A DNA stretch of 64,000 nucleotides from JBMFVE01 sp049966155 (GTDB taxonomy: Bacteria > Bacteroidota > Ignavibacteria > Kryptoniales > JAKASW01), in the NCBI GenBank assembly GCA_049966155.1, contig JBMFVE010000001.1, positions 310,001 to 374,000 on the forward strand, read 5' to 3'. This document shows, one piece after another, positions 8,448-17,593 of this stretch. Numbering within the stretch: the first letter of the stretch is position 1; every line of letters starts with the position of its first letter. The notes under the pieces were generated by a model. That model saw only the letters and a program-made list of their open reading frames with translations. It searched no databases and was not told the origin of the DNA. A program made the position numbers and the translations under genes.

Positions 8448-9146
8448 TCAATTTAAACTCTCCAGAACAGAATTCAAAACCAACATTCCATCTTCACTTC
8501 CCAGAATTTTTTCTGCAGCGCGTTCGGGATGCGGCATCATTCCAAGTATGTTCCGATTTCTATTTACTATGCCAGCAATATTCATAACAGAGCCGTTTGG
8601 ATTTGATTCTGGAGTTATCTCTCCACCAAAAGTTGAATAACGAAAAACAATTTGGCCATGGTCTTCAAGATCCTTCAATGTATCTTCATCTGCATAAAAA
8701 TTCCCGTCGCCATGTGCAATCGGCATTCTCAGAACCTGTCCTTCCTTAAGTGAGGAAGTAAATGGAGTGGTGGTTGTTTCGACTCTCAGGTTGATATATT
8801 TACACACAAATTTCAAATTCGAGTTTCTAAGCAAAGCACCTGGTAGCAAACCAGCTTCCACAAGAACCTGAAAGCCATTGCAAATGCCTATCACCATCCC
8901 GCCGCGACGCGCAAACTGCGACACAGCATTCATTATAGGCGAGAATCTGGCAATTGCGCCTGACCTAAGGTAATCTCCGTAAGAAAACCCACCTGGCAAA
9001 ACAATTACATTGCACTGGTCAACAGTTGTATCTTTATGCCACAAAAATTCCACATTCTGACCCAAAATCTTTCCAAACGCATGATATGCATCATGATCAC
9101 AGTTTGAACCAGGAAAAACGACAACTCCAATTTTATATTTCTTCAT
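8448..9146 (-). CDS. purQ: Phosphoribosylformylglycinamidine synthase subunit PurQ
   Basis: The glutaminase subunit of the PurSQL complex, which converts FGAR to FGAM in purine synthesis. The nucleophile Cys is in GICNGFQVL and the catalytic His-Glu pair in MMPHPERA; IGVVVFPGSNCDHD and PIAHGDGNF are typical. I prefer the ATG at 9146 (232 residues) because GAGG precedes it by eight bases; a start at 9164 would place that site inside the gene. purS is directly upstream; purL is not in the window. Confidence 0.95.
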   Translation of the reverse strand: MKKYKIGVVVFPGSNCDHDAYHAFGKILGQNVEFLWHKDTTVDQCNVIVLPGGFSYGDYLRSGAIARFSPIMNAVSQFARRGGMVIGICNGFQVLVEAGLLPGALLRNSNLKFVCKYINLRVETTTTPFTSSLKEGQVLRMPIAHGDGNFYADEDTLKDLEDHGQIVFRYSTFGGEITPESNPNGSVMNIAGIVNRNRNILGMMPHPERAAEKILGSEDGMLVLNSVLESLN

Positions 9147-9190
9147 TTTTCTTCCCTCGAACATCCATTTGAAGACTATTTCATGCCGAG

Positions 9191-9439
9191 TCAGATCCGA
9201 TGAACCTCATACTCAAAATCTTCAGTGACAGGATTTGCCAGGAGCTTTTTACACGCCGAATCAACAAGCTTTCGTGCTTCGCTTTCATCATCAACATCTA
9301 TTGTCATCTCAATGATTTTCCCGACCCTGACATCTCGAAATTGGCTGAAATTCAAATTATGAAGGCTGTTTTCAACAACCTTGCCCTGTGGATCCAAAAT
9401 CTTCTTACGAAGAGTAACCTTTATTGTCGCTGCGTACAA
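9191..9439 (-). CDS. purS: Phosphoribosylformylglycinamidine synthase subunit PurS
   Basis: The 82-residue protein matches PurS, the small scaffold subunit that bridges PurQ and PurL: ATIKVTLRKKILDPQGKVVE, the NFSQFRDVRVGKIIE core and a C-terminal NPVTEDFEYEV. It lies eight bases after pssA and 44 before purQ. Presence of PurS and stand-alone PurQ implies the three-protein form of FGAM synthase rather than the single large enzyme of enterobacteria. Confidence 0.95.
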   Translation of the reverse strand: MYAATIKVTLRKKILDPQGKVVENSLHNLNFSQFRDVRVGKIIEMTIDVDDESEARKLVDSACKKLLANPVTEDFEYEVHRI

Positions 9440-9447
9440 TTCTCACC

Positions 9448-10242
9448 TCAAATGTCATAACCAGTAAATTCAACTTCCTCTTCATCAGCCTTATGTTTCC
9501 TCGGAGAGAGGAGTATCTTTATATGCTGAAATATCCATCTCGCAATACCACCAAGGATATAAAGTAAAAAAAGCCAGAATAACGCTCTCCCAGAAGTCAC
9601 TACCGCGGCAAGAAGGCCTGCAATAAAAATCATCAATTTCAATGGGTGTTCCCTTATTCCTCTCCTGGTAAACTTTGGAACAGTATCGTACTTCACCGTG
9701 CTAACCATTAAAAGAGAGACAGCGATAGCCAAATAAACAAGAAATGGCTCAGCGTTGGGAGCCAAATGCCAGGTTGCAGGATCAAAGAACAAAATTACAA
9801 ACGAACTTAACGTTATAGCACTTGATGGAATTGGAAGACCCTTAAAGTACTCCTTGTCAAATCCAACAAGCTGCACATTAAAACGTGCTAATCGCAAGCC
9901 ACCAAACACCATTACCATTGCACTGACAAGTGTTCCTATGGGCCCCAGATGACTGAGGCCCAGCCTGTAGATCATAAAAGCAGGTGCTACACCAAATGAA
10001 ACCAAATCAGAAAGAGAGTCAAGTTCAACTCCAAATTCACTGGATGTTTTCGTCAACCTGGCCATCATCCCATCAAGCGTATCGAAAATTGCAGCAAGGA
10101 CAATAAGCCATGCTGCCGACAGGAAATCTCTGTCAGCTGAGGAAATTACAGATAAAAAACCTGCAAACATATTCAAAATGGTAAAAAGGCTCGGAACTAT
10201 TGCTCGTGTTATGTGTACGTTGTGATTTTTCCTCTTAATCAT
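9448..10242 (-). CDS. pssA: CDP-diacylglycerol-serine O-phosphatidyltransferase
   Basis: This integral membrane enzyme makes phosphatidylserine from CDP-diacylglycerol and serine. The CDP-alcohol phosphotransferase motif DGxxAR(x8)Gx3Dx3D is complete in DGMMARLTKTSSEFGVELDS and the SLSD after it, within a protein of several hydrophobic helices. The start is the ATG at 10242, inside the last codons of psd, preceded by GGGAG nine bases away; a longer frame to 10299 would run into psd and is not needed. The overlap with psd implies coupled synthesis of the two phosphatidylethanolamine-pathway enzymes. Confidence 0.93.
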   Translation of the reverse strand: MIKRKNHNVHITRAIVPSLFTILNMFAGFLSVISSADRDFLSAAWLIVLAAIFDTLDGMMARLTKTSSEFGVELDSLSDLVSFGVAPAFMIYRLGLSHLGPIGTLVSAMVMVFGGLRLARFNVQLVGFDKEYFKGLPIPSSAITLSSFVILFFDPATWHLAPNAEPFLVYLAIAVSLLMVSTVKYDTVPKFTRRGIREHPLKLMIFIAGLLAAVVTSGRALFWLFLLYILGGIARWIFQHIKILLSPRKHKADEEEVEFTGYDI

Positions 10243-10900
10243 TATAATAAACTCCCAGGACACTTCTTCCGGCCATCGTCTTATCACCAACCTTAACATT
10301 CAACTGACAGGCAGTTGACAAAAATATATCAACCCTCGAACCAAATTTTATCATTCCAAAACGTTCACCTTTTGTAACTTGCTGACCTTCTTTTAACTCA
10401 CATACTATCCGCCTGGCAATAAAACCAGCTATTTGTTTAAAAAGAATTTTTTCTCCCTCTTTCTCAATACCAATTAGCATCCGCTCATTCCTTTCACTCG
10501 ACTTATTGTCAAAAGCAACAAGATACTCCCCTTTTATATACTTCAAAAAGGTCACAACACCGGAAAAAGGAATTCTGTTTACGTGAACGTTAATTGGCGA
10601 CATAAAAATGCTTATCATAATTGAAGGTGCCTTTCTAAACTCCGGTTCAACAACCTCGCCAATATATATAACTTTTCCGTCTGCCGGGGCGAGTACAACA
10701 TTCTCATCAGCTACGTCCGGTATTCTGTCAGGATCCCTAAAAAAGAAGATTGTAAATGCGGTTAGTAAAAGAGCAGCTATATCCAGGCTTAACTTAATCA
10801 CGAGAGGATTTATAACAAATGAAATGAAAACCAGGACAATGCTTAGAAGAATCACAGACGCAACTACGTCAGTGCCGTAGCGCGCTATCTTTAAAAACAT
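10235..10900 (-). CDS. psd: Phosphatidylserine decarboxylase, short (archaeal-like) type
   Basis: The 221-residue proenzyme decarboxylates phosphatidylserine to phosphatidylethanolamine. Two N-terminal membrane helices (about residues 10-55) precede RDPDRIP, LAPADGKVIYIGEV and the FMSPINVHVNR motif. The pyruvoyl-forming cleavage site is the Gly-Ser in IKFGSRVDIFL. The short form lacking the long enterobacterial N-terminus is common outside Proteobacteria. It starts one base after the purC stop and overlaps pssA at its end. Confidence 0.95.
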   Translation of the reverse strand: MFLKIARYGTDVVASVILLSIVLVFISFVINPLVIKLSLDIAALLLTAFTIFFFRDPDRIPDVADENVVLAPADGKVIYIGEVVEPEFRKAPSIMISIFMSPINVHVNRIPFSGVVTFLKYIKGEYLVAFDNKSSERNERMLIGIEKEGEKILFKQIAGFIARRIVCELKEGQQVTKGERFGMIKFGSRVDIFLSTACQLNVKVGDKTMAGRSVLGVYYND

Positions 10901-10901
10901 C

Positions 10902-11624
10902 TTAATCCTCGCTCAACAAAGACGGTAAGATTCGTTCACCAACAAGCTGATAAAGCCTGGAGGCTTCGCGTGAATCTCTTGCACTTGCAACCGATATTTC
11001 ATCAGCGGTTTCATGATCAATGAGTGTGAAACTCTCGGGGGTGATCTCATCTCCCACCATCAAAGTTCCTCTATGCCTGCCAAACATTATAGAAATATCG
11101 ACCAGCGTAAATCCCCGCCTTTCAAAAAAACTTTTCATAACAGCATTTATTTTGCTCGCAAGGCGGTTGATAGTCCGGAACTCATCAGGTGTTACAAGCC
11201 TCAAAGCATACAGATGGCTGTCATTAACAAAACATTCACCATAATTGTCACGGAGCGTATACTCGAAGATGGGGAAATCTAACGTGCTCTTTGGTTTAAC
11301 ACGCTTAAACCGCTTCGAAAAATCACGCGATGCAATATTTCTAACTGTGACCTGTACAGGTATCATGTCCAGCTTCTTTAAAAAAACCTGCCCCCCGGAC
11401 TGCTTAAAAAAGTGTGTAGGAACCTGAAAGGTCTCAAGATACGCAAAAATAAACCCCTGGAGCTCTGCAGCAATTCTTGGGCGATCTTTGATCCTGACAG
11501 TCTTCTTGCTGTCATACACGAGATCTTGCCGAAATTCCGCCACTACCATATCGTCCTGAGGTAACTCATAAAGGATTTTTGAGCCCCCTCTAATGAGCAC
11601 AGATTGTTTTTCTTTTTTAGCCAA
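10902..11624 (-). CDS. purC: SAICAR synthetase (phosphoribosylaminoimidazole-succinocarboxamide synthase)
   Basis: Ligates aspartate to CAIR in purine synthesis. The 240-residue length, N-terminal GGSKILYEL, IPVQVTVRNIASRDFSKRF, and GDEITPESFTL near the C-terminus are PurC features, though overall it is a divergent member. Translation starts at TTG (11624), four bases after a strong GGAGG. It is the first gene of the fourteen-gene minus-strand cluster and lies about 18 bases downstream of the predicted transcription start of a sigma70-like promoter. Confidence 0.9.
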   Translation of the reverse strand: MAKKEKQSVLIRGGSKILYELPQDDMVVAEFRQDLVYDSKKTVRIKDRPRIAAELQGFIFAYLETFQVPTHFFKQSGGQVFLKKLDMIPVQVTVRNIASRDFSKRFKRVKPKSTLDFPIFEYTLRDNYGECFVNDSHLYALRLVTPDEFRTINRLASKINAVMKSFFERRGFTLVDISIMFGRHRGTLMVGDEITPESFTLIDHETADEISVASARDSREASRLYQLVGERILPSLLSED

Positions 11625-11648
11625 TTAACCTCCGCTAAGTTCGCTAAA

Positions 11649-11677
11649 ATAATAATAAACTGAAAGCGAAAAGTCAA
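11649..11677 (-). promoter_or_regulatory. Sigma70-like promoter of the purC cluster
   Basis: On the minus strand TTGACT (11672-11677) and TATTAT (11649-11654) are separated by exactly 17 bases, each one mismatch from consensus. The predicted start site is about 18 bases before the purC start codon, giving a very short leader with GGAGG. This is judged by eye. Confidence 0.6.
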
Positions 11678-11857
11678 GATGATAACTTATTGAATTTTCG
11701 CTACTTACAAAAAATCCTTCTTTTCCACCGTACTTTGATCAAAAATACGTATCTACATTTCATTTTCTTCAAAGTTTTTTTATGGTAATTTAATTCACAG
11801 CGGCGTTGATTTACTGTAACTTATCTCAAAAATTGAGCTTTACAGGAGATTTTTGTT

Positions 11858-13309
11858 ATGTTAAACGATGGAATAATCAAACAACTGGAGAAAATTGTGG
11901 GAAAAGAAAGTCTCCTCGATTCAATTGAGGATCGAATCGCATATTCTTACGACGGAACAGCGCTAATTAGTTCCCTCCCAGACGCAGTTGTAATCCCTCA
12001 CTCCACGGAGGAAATTTCAAAGATTTTGAGACTGGCAAATGAGGAGTCGTTTTCCGTGGTTCCGAGGGGCTCGGGAACTGGCCTGAGCGGAGGTTCAATT
12101 CCATTAGAAAACTCAGTTGTACTTTTAATGAATAAATGGGATAAGATTATTGAAATTGACCAGGCAAATCTCACTGCATGGGTAGAACCTGGAGTTATTA
12201 CAGGAAAGCTCCAGTCAATTGCCGAATCATTCGGCCTGATGTATCCCCCTGATCCCGGGAGCTCACAAATTTGTACAATAGGTGGAAATGTGGCAGAGAA
12301 CGCTGGTGGCCTGCGCGGATTAAAATATGGCGTTACCAAAAATTACGTCCTTGGGCTCGAAATGGTTCTTCCAACAGGAGATGTTATGCAAGTAGGTGGA
12401 AAGAACATAAAGGATGTTGCTGGATACAACCTGAAAGATATTATGATCGGTTCAGAAGGCACGTTAGCTGTCTTCACAAAGATTTTGCTAAAACTGATAC
12501 CCAGACCGCAAACAAGCAAGACAATCCTGGCTTTCTTTGATACAATGGGAGGTGCAGCTGAAACAGTCGCTGCAATCATTGCAAACAAAATTTTACCGTC
12601 CATGCTGGAATTCCTTGATAATTCAACAATTCGTGCCGTTGATGACTTTGCAAAATTGGGGCTCGATACGAATGCCGACGCCCTGCTTTTAATGGAAGTT
12701 GACGGACCTCAGGCTATTGTAGCTGATGAGGCTTCCGCAATTGAATCAATTTGTAAAAGGACTGGAAGTAAATCATTAATAGTCGCCAGGGATGAAGAGG
12801 AGGCTACAAGACTTAAAGCAGCCCGCAAATCGGCATTTGCTGCCCTCGCGAGGATCAGGCCTACCACAATACTCGAAGATGCAACTGTGCCAAGAAGCGA
12901 GGTGCCCAGATTGGTAGACTTCATCAATAGAACTGCCCGTAAATACAATGTCCAGATCGGAACATTTGGCCATGCTGGAGACGGTAATTTGCATCCTACC
13001 GGACTCACTGATGAGCGTAACACTGAAGAACTAAATAAAATGAAAAATGCATTCGATGAAATTTTCGAGAAAGCAATTTCACTTGGTGGAACGATCACGG
13101 GAGAACACGGGGTTGGTCTGGCTAAGAAGGAATTTATGGAGAGGCTTTACAACACACCTTTCATTGAGTTGATGAAAAAAACAAAGCTAATGTTTGACCC
13201 AAATTTGGTTCTCAATCCAAACAAAATAGTGTCTGTGACTCCAAGATGTGAGGGGGCTTTGCCGAAAAACAAAGAACAACTTAAAAAATTTGGAGAAATT
13301 TATTTTTGA
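11858..13309 (+). CDS. glcD: Glycolate/lactate oxidase FAD-binding subunit (GlcD family)
   Basis: A 483-residue FAD-linked oxidase oxidising a 2-hydroxy acid, probably glycolate or D-lactate. The PCMH-type FAD motif is in PRGSGTGLSGGSIP and PDPGSSQICTIGGNVAENAGG; the C-terminal half has HAGDGNLHP and TGEHGVGLAKKEFM. AGGAG at 11844-11848 lies nine bases before the ATG. The stop overlaps the TTG start of glcF. No glcE-like middle subunit is present, which is usual for two-gene GlcDF pairs outside enterobacteria, so the exact substrate is open. Confidence 0.92.
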   Translation: MLNDGIIKQLEKIVGKESLLDSIEDRIAYSYDGTALISSLPDAVVIPHSTEEISKILRLANEESFSVVPRGSGTGLSGGSIPLENSVVLLMNKWDKIIEIDQANLTAWVEPGVITGKLQSIAESFGLMYPPDPGSSQICTIGGNVAENAGGLRGLKYGVTKNYVLGLEMVLPTGDVMQVGGKNIKDVAGYNLKDIMIGSEGTLAVFTKILLKLIPRPQTSKTILAFFDTMGGAAETVAAIIANKILPSMLEFLDNSTIRAVDDFAKLGLDTNADALLLMEVDGPQAIVADEASAIESICKRTGSKSLIVARDEEEATRLKAARKSAFAALARIRPTTILEDATVPRSEVPRLVDFINRTARKYNVQIGTFGHAGDGNLHPTGLTDERNTEELNKMKNAFDEIFEKAISLGGTITGEHGVGLAKKEFMERLYNTPFIELMKKTKLMFDPNLVLNPNKIVSVTPRCEGALPKNKEQLKKFGEIYF

Positions 13310-14592
13310 ACGAAATAAAAATTTCAGATGATCTGCTCACGCAATGCATGCATTGCGGAATGTGCCTATCCGTTTGTCCAACATATGCCTTGACAGGGTT
13401 GGAGCGAAGCTCCCCCAGAGGAAGAATCCGACTGATGAAGAGCGTGATGGACGGCACAATTGCAATCACCACAACATTTGTTGAAGAAATGAACTTCTGT
13501 CTTGATTGCCAGGCCTGTGAGACCGCATGTCCGGCTGGTGTAAAATACGGACTACTGGTGGAAACTGCCAGAACAATGATTGATGATAACCGTCGTGCAT
13601 TTAATTTAAAGCGGTTTATTTTAAAAAATATAGTGACAAAGCGGAAAATACTCTTTTTTACCGCAAAGCTTTTGCGCATTTACCAAAAAATCGGACTGGA
13701 CAAGCTCGCACTTTTTATTCTCAGTATTATCTCACCGTCACTCAAAAAAAGAGCCGAACTTATGCCCAGAATATCAGACAAATTTTCTATCGAAGTTTTG
13801 CCTGAAATCAGTCAACCAGGCGGAGCTGTGCGTGGAACAGTTGCAGTTCTTACTGGTTGCGTTATGGATGTCTTTTACGCTGACGTTAATTTTGATACTG
13901 TTGAAGTTCTTCTTAAAAACGGCTGGGAGACAGTAATACCGCATCAACAGGTGTGCTGCGGTTCCTTGAGCGCTCATAATGGTGATCATCATACTGCCAG
14001 GGAGCTGGCAAGAAAAAACATCGAGGCGTTTGAAAAAAGTCGTGCTGACTATATAGTTGTCAATTCTGCGGGCTGTGGGGCTTTTATGAAACAATATGCT
14101 GAACTTCTCTCCGACGATCCTGAGTTTAAAGAAAGGGCAAGGCTGTTCAGCACCAAAATTAAGGATTTTTCTGAATTTCTTTATGAAACCAGCTTCACGC
14201 TACCGGAATCAAAAGTGGATATCCCAATTACCTATCACGAGGCATGTCACCTTGTCCATGCACAAAAGGTAAGCGTGCAGCCGCGTTCAATTGTAAAAGA
14301 AATATCGGGAGATAAATACCGGGAGTTGAACGAGGCCTCATGGTGTTGTGGAAGCGCCGGAATTTACAATGTAATCCACTACGATGAAGCGTTAAAGCTA
14401 CTCGAACGAAAGATCGCCAACATTAAAAGAACCAATGCATCAATTGTCATTACGGGTAACCCTGGGTGCATGGGACAAATCTCTTATGGTGTAAGGAAAG
14501 ACAAACTGAATATTGAAGTACTCCATCCGGCAACAATTCTCCGTAGACTTTATGACTCTGACAAGAAAAGAAACCAGCTGAACGACAAATGA
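13306..14592 (+). CDS. glcF: Glycolate/lactate oxidase iron-sulfur subunit (GlcF family)
   Basis: Electron-transfer partner of GlcD. Two ferredoxin-type 4Fe-4S motifs occur near the N-terminus (CMHCGMCLSVCP and CLDCQACETACP), followed by two CCG domains (CVMDVFYADVNFD to QVCCGSLSAHNG, and YHEACHLVHAQK to SWCCGSAGIYN) as in GlcF, LutA and heterodisulfide reductase. The start is TTG at 13306 within the glcD stop, with GGAG ten bases upstream; no ATG is available. Its own stop overlaps the rhomboid start (ATGA). Confidence 0.92.
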   Translation: MNEIKISDDLLTQCMHCGMCLSVCPTYALTGLERSSPRGRIRLMKSVMDGTIAITTTFVEEMNFCLDCQACETACPAGVKYGLLVETARTMIDDNRRAFNLKRFILKNIVTKRKILFFTAKLLRIYQKIGLDKLALFILSIISPSLKKRAELMPRISDKFSIEVLPEISQPGGAVRGTVAVLTGCVMDVFYADVNFDTVEVLLKNGWETVIPHQQVCCGSLSAHNGDHHTARELARKNIEAFEKSRADYIVVNSAGCGAFMKQYAELLSDDPEFKERARLFSTKIKDFSEFLYETSFTLPESKVDIPITYHEACHLVHAQKVSVQPRSIVKEISGDKYRELNEASWCCGSAGIYNVIHYDEALKLLERKIANIKRTNASIVITGNPGCMGQISYGVRKDKLNIEVLHPATILRRLYDSDKKRNQLNDK

Positions 14593-15266
14593 TCCCCCTT
14601 AAAGATCGAAACCCGTCATACTCCATTCCTTATGTGAACTACCTCATTATTGGAATCAATGCAATTGTATTTTTCTATGAACTCTCATTAGGTCCACAAC
14701 TTGACCGATTTTTCATGACGTACGGCTTAATTCCCGATCGCTTTTTTTACCTTGCACGTCATCACGAATTGATGCTGGGGCGTTTTGTTCCATTTTTTAC
14801 TTCAATGTTTATCCACGGCGGATGGCTTCATATTATTGGGAATATGTGGTTTCTTTTTATATTTGGTGACAATGTTGAAGATGAGCTGGGACATTCTAAG
14901 TATTTAATATTTTACATTCTCAGTGGACTTGCTGCTGCAACTTTACAAATTTATATAGATCCAGGCTCTTCCATACCCACTATTGGGGCCAGCGGAGCAA
15001 TATCGGGCGTGCTCGGCTCTTACATAGTTCTATTTCCACGAGCTAGAATCTTGACCCTTATCCCAATATTTTTCTTTTTTGATATAATTGAGCTGCCAGC
15101 TTTTTTGTTCATTGGAATCTGGTTTTTGATGCAGTTCTTTAGTGGAATTGAAGCGCTCGGTATTGATACAACGGGTGGAGTTGCCTGGTGGGCACATGTT
15201 GGAGGCTTCATTTTTGGACTATTTATTACACCATTGTTCAAAATGCGATCGTATGATCATTACTGA
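14589..15266 (+). CDS. Rhomboid family intramembrane serine protease
   Basis: A 225-residue membrane protein with six or more helices. The catalytic Ser is in GASGAISGVLG, the catalytic His in WAHVGGFIFG, and the oxyanion-forming motif in LHIIGNMWFLFIFG; the N-terminal YVNYLIIGINAIVFFYEL is usual for bacterial rhomboids. All catalytic elements are present, so it should be an active intramembrane protease. It overlaps glcF by four bases, though no functional link is known. Substrates cannot be predicted. Confidence 0.94.
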   Translation: MIPLKDRNPSYSIPYVNYLIIGINAIVFFYELSLGPQLDRFFMTYGLIPDRFFYLARHHELMLGRFVPFFTSMFIHGGWLHIIGNMWFLFIFGDNVEDELGHSKYLIFYILSGLAAATLQIYIDPGSSIPTIGASGAISGVLGSYIVLFPRARILTLIPIFFFFDIIELPAFLFIGIWFLMQFFSGIEALGIDTTGGVAWWAHVGGFIFGLFITPLFKMRSYDHY

Positions 15267-15424
15267 ATGATCAAACTTGACTAAAGTGCTGAACTATGTG
15301 AAACCAACCTGAGGATTTTCATCAATATTAAATAAACCCTTTAAAATGAAAACTTTTAAATTGGTTCCCGGGCAACCTCAATGAAAAACTGTAAGTTATC
15401 CCTAAATTGATAAAGCTGCAACAA

Positions 15425-16165
15425 TTACCCTTTTATAAGACTGTATGCTTCTCTATCAACCCACCAGTGAGGCCCATCAGTTTTAGACCTGATACCGGCC
15501 GCCGGTACCATGTGAAAATCTTCCCCTTTAAAAACTCTTTTTAATGCAGTTGCCTTTTCCTTGCCGGCAACAAGAAAATACGTTCTTTCAGAAGAATTCA
15601 AAACAGGATATGTGAGGGTTATCCTTTCACGAGGCTCCACATTGACATTTGCCCCTACGACCCACCTTTCTTTCTCATCTAATGCTCCAGAATTTGGAAA
15701 CAGCGAAGCTGTGTGCCCATCAGATCCCATGCCCAGCAAAGTTAGGTCAAATGTCCGATCTGAATGTTTAAGGAGACTTCTCAATTCATGTTCATAAGAT
15801 ATTGCATCCTCATTTAATTTACCTTCATGGAACGGCACAGGATGTATATTTTCGGATGGCAGTTCCAGTGCATCAAAAAGGTTTTCCTTGACCATCCTGT
15901 AGTTACTTAGCAAACTATCTGGTGGAACATGTCTTTCATCCCCAAAGAAGAAATGAACCTTCGACCATTCCAATTCTTTTGAATATGTTTCGCCAAGTAA
16001 CCTGTACAATCTCCTTGGAGTAATTCCACCAGAGAGTGCAAAAGAAAAAAAAGTATTACCATTAGTTGCCTTTTTTATAAGCGAGACTATATTTGCAGCT
16101 ACCGAAGCAATCAGTTCATCAAAATCATCAAAAACCGAAATTATATGGGTCACACTGTCAACCAC
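15425..16165 (-). CDS. pgl: 6-phosphogluconolactonase
   Basis: DevB/SOL-type lactonase of the oxidative pentose phosphate pathway. FFSFALSGGITPRRLYRLL, VHFFFGDERHVPPDS and LLGMGSDGHTASLFP are family signatures (246 residues). It overlaps the end of zwf by 16 bases and is the third gene of a gnd-zwf-pgl transcript. The following 158 bases towards the rhomboid gene hold no feature I can support. Confidence 0.96.
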   Translation of the reverse strand: MVDSVTHIISVFDDFDELIASVAANIVSLIKKATNGNTFFSFALSGGITPRRLYRLLGETYSKELEWSKVHFFFGDERHVPPDSLLSNYRMVKENLFDALELPSENIHPVPFHEGKLNEDAISYEHELRSLLKHSDRTFDLTLLGMGSDGHTASLFPNSGALDEKERWVVGANVNVEPRERITLTYPVLNSSERTYFLVAGKEKATALKRVFKGEDFHMVPAAGIRSKTDGPHWWVDREAYSLIKG

Positions 16166-17586
16166 TTTTCACCATTAAGAAGTCTCTGAGCTTCAACAGG
16201 ACCCCAGGTACCTGCCGCATACTTGTATACGGGATTTTGCATGGAGAGAAGAGGAGTATACAGCTGCCATGCTGCCTCTGCTTCATCAGCACGAACAAAA
16301 AGGGTTTGATCTCCAGATACCACATCAATTATCAATGTCTCGTAAGCTCCTGGCATCCCGCTGAACATTTGAGGATACTTGTAATGCAAACTCTGTGTTA
16401 AAAGTTTGTACGGCTCCCCGGGCTGCTTCACCTTGAATCTCAAATCAAAGCCTTCACCTGGCTGTAGCGTTATTATAAGTTTGTTGGCATCAATATCGTT
16501 TATATTGAATGCACGAAAGACCGAGACAGGGGGCTTCCTGAACGTTATCCCAATTTCAGATATACTCCTGTATAATCTCTTTCCGGTGCGGAGCAGGAAA
16601 GGCACCCCCTGCCACCTCCAGTTGGATATATTTAACCGAACCGCAACATACGTCTCCGTCTGAGAGTCTGGTGGAATATTTGGTTCCTCGGTATAGCCAA
16701 CTACCTCAGCACCATCAACCGTCCCTTTCGTATACTGGCCGTAAACAACATCTAATGGAGAAATTGGGGAAATTGCCTTTATCACTTTTACCTTTTCATG
16801 CCTGACCGCCTCAGATTCCAATGTAGTTGGGACTTCCATTGCAACAAGAGTAAGAAGCTGCGTCAAATGATTTTGAATCATATCTCGCATCGCCCCTACT
16901 TTATCATAGTAGCCTGCACGATGTTCAACTCCAATTGTCTCTGCAACTGTAATTTCAACCCTCTCTATCCTGTCCCTGTTCCACAAAGATTCAAACATTG
17001 CATTGCTGAACCGGAATGCCAGCAGGTTCTGAACAGTTTCTTTGCCAAGGTAGTGATCTATACGATAAACTTGAGACTCCCTGAAAAATTTATGGACAAT
17101 TTGATTAAGCTCGCATGCAGAATTGAAATCCTGGCCAAAGGGTTTTTCTATAACAAGCTTGGTTTCCCCCCTGCTTTCACTTAAACCAAGCTCACCAAGG
17201 TTCCGAATTGACACTGGGAATATAGATGGTGGTATTGCAAGATAAAATATGCGATTCTCCTCCAGTTGAAACTTGGCTTCAATTTCAATTATCCTTGCAG
17301 CCAGGTCTTTATAGTCTTCAAGTCTTCCCGCACCCACTGCCTGATAAAAAATCCAGTCAAGGCTGTCTCGCGAGATTCTTTCGGCATCTCCACTTTCTTC
17401 CAGAGCACGATAGACAAAATCGCGATAAGTTTCATCATTATGCACTCTTCCTGTCCCGACCCCCAATAAATAAAAATCGGCAAGACGATTACCCTTTACT
17501 CTGCACAAGGCAGGTAAAAGTCCTTTACGGGCTAGATCCCCGGTTCCACCGACCACGATTATTAAATATGCGGGAATTTTTTTCAT
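16150..17586 (-). CDS. zwf: Glucose-6-phosphate 1-dehydrogenase
   Basis: First enzyme of the oxidative pentose phosphate branch, 478 residues. The active-site motif YRIDHYLGKETVQN and the later EKPFG and GAMRDMIQNH segments are intact. The coenzyme-binding stretch reads GGTGDLARKGLLPAL; by alignment to the Leuconostoc enzyme the third basic residue of the KRK group (its Lys21, implicated in glucose-6-phosphate binding) is Gly22 here. The gene starts seven bases after gnd and overlaps pgl. Activity is likely, but substrate affinity or specificity may differ. Confidence 0.95.
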   Translation of the reverse strand: MKKIPAYLIIVVGGTGDLARKGLLPALCRVKGNRLADFYLLGVGTGRVHNDETYRDFVYRALEESGDAERISRDSLDWIFYQAVGAGRLEDYKDLAARIIEIEAKFQLEENRIFYLAIPPSIFPVSIRNLGELGLSESRGETKLVIEKPFGQDFNSACELNQIVHKFFRESQVYRIDHYLGKETVQNLLAFRFSNAMFESLWNRDRIERVEITVAETIGVEHRAGYYDKVGAMRDMIQNHLTQLLTLVAMEVPTTLESEAVRHEKVKVIKAISPISPLDVVYGQYTKGTVDGAEVVGYTEEPNIPPDSQTETYVAVRLNISNWRWQGVPFLLRTGKRLYRSISEIGITFRKPPVSVFRAFNINDIDANKLIITLQPGEGFDLRFKVKQPGEPYKLLTQSLHYKYPQMFSGMPGAYETLIIDVVSGDQTLFVRADEAEAAWQLYTPLLSMQNPVYKYAAGTWGPVEAQRLLNGEKWLTV

Positions 17587-17593
17587 ACTAGTT

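Noticed and set aside
11825..11837. CTCAA-AAA-TTGAG repeat upstream of glcD as an operator
   Set aside because: Arms are five bases and AT-rich, close to what chance would give; no matching copy was noticed elsewhere.
12709..13098. Long antisense frame opposite glcD
   Set aside because: It mirrors the codon structure of a well-supported FAD oxidase gene, has no ribosome binding site and resembles no family.
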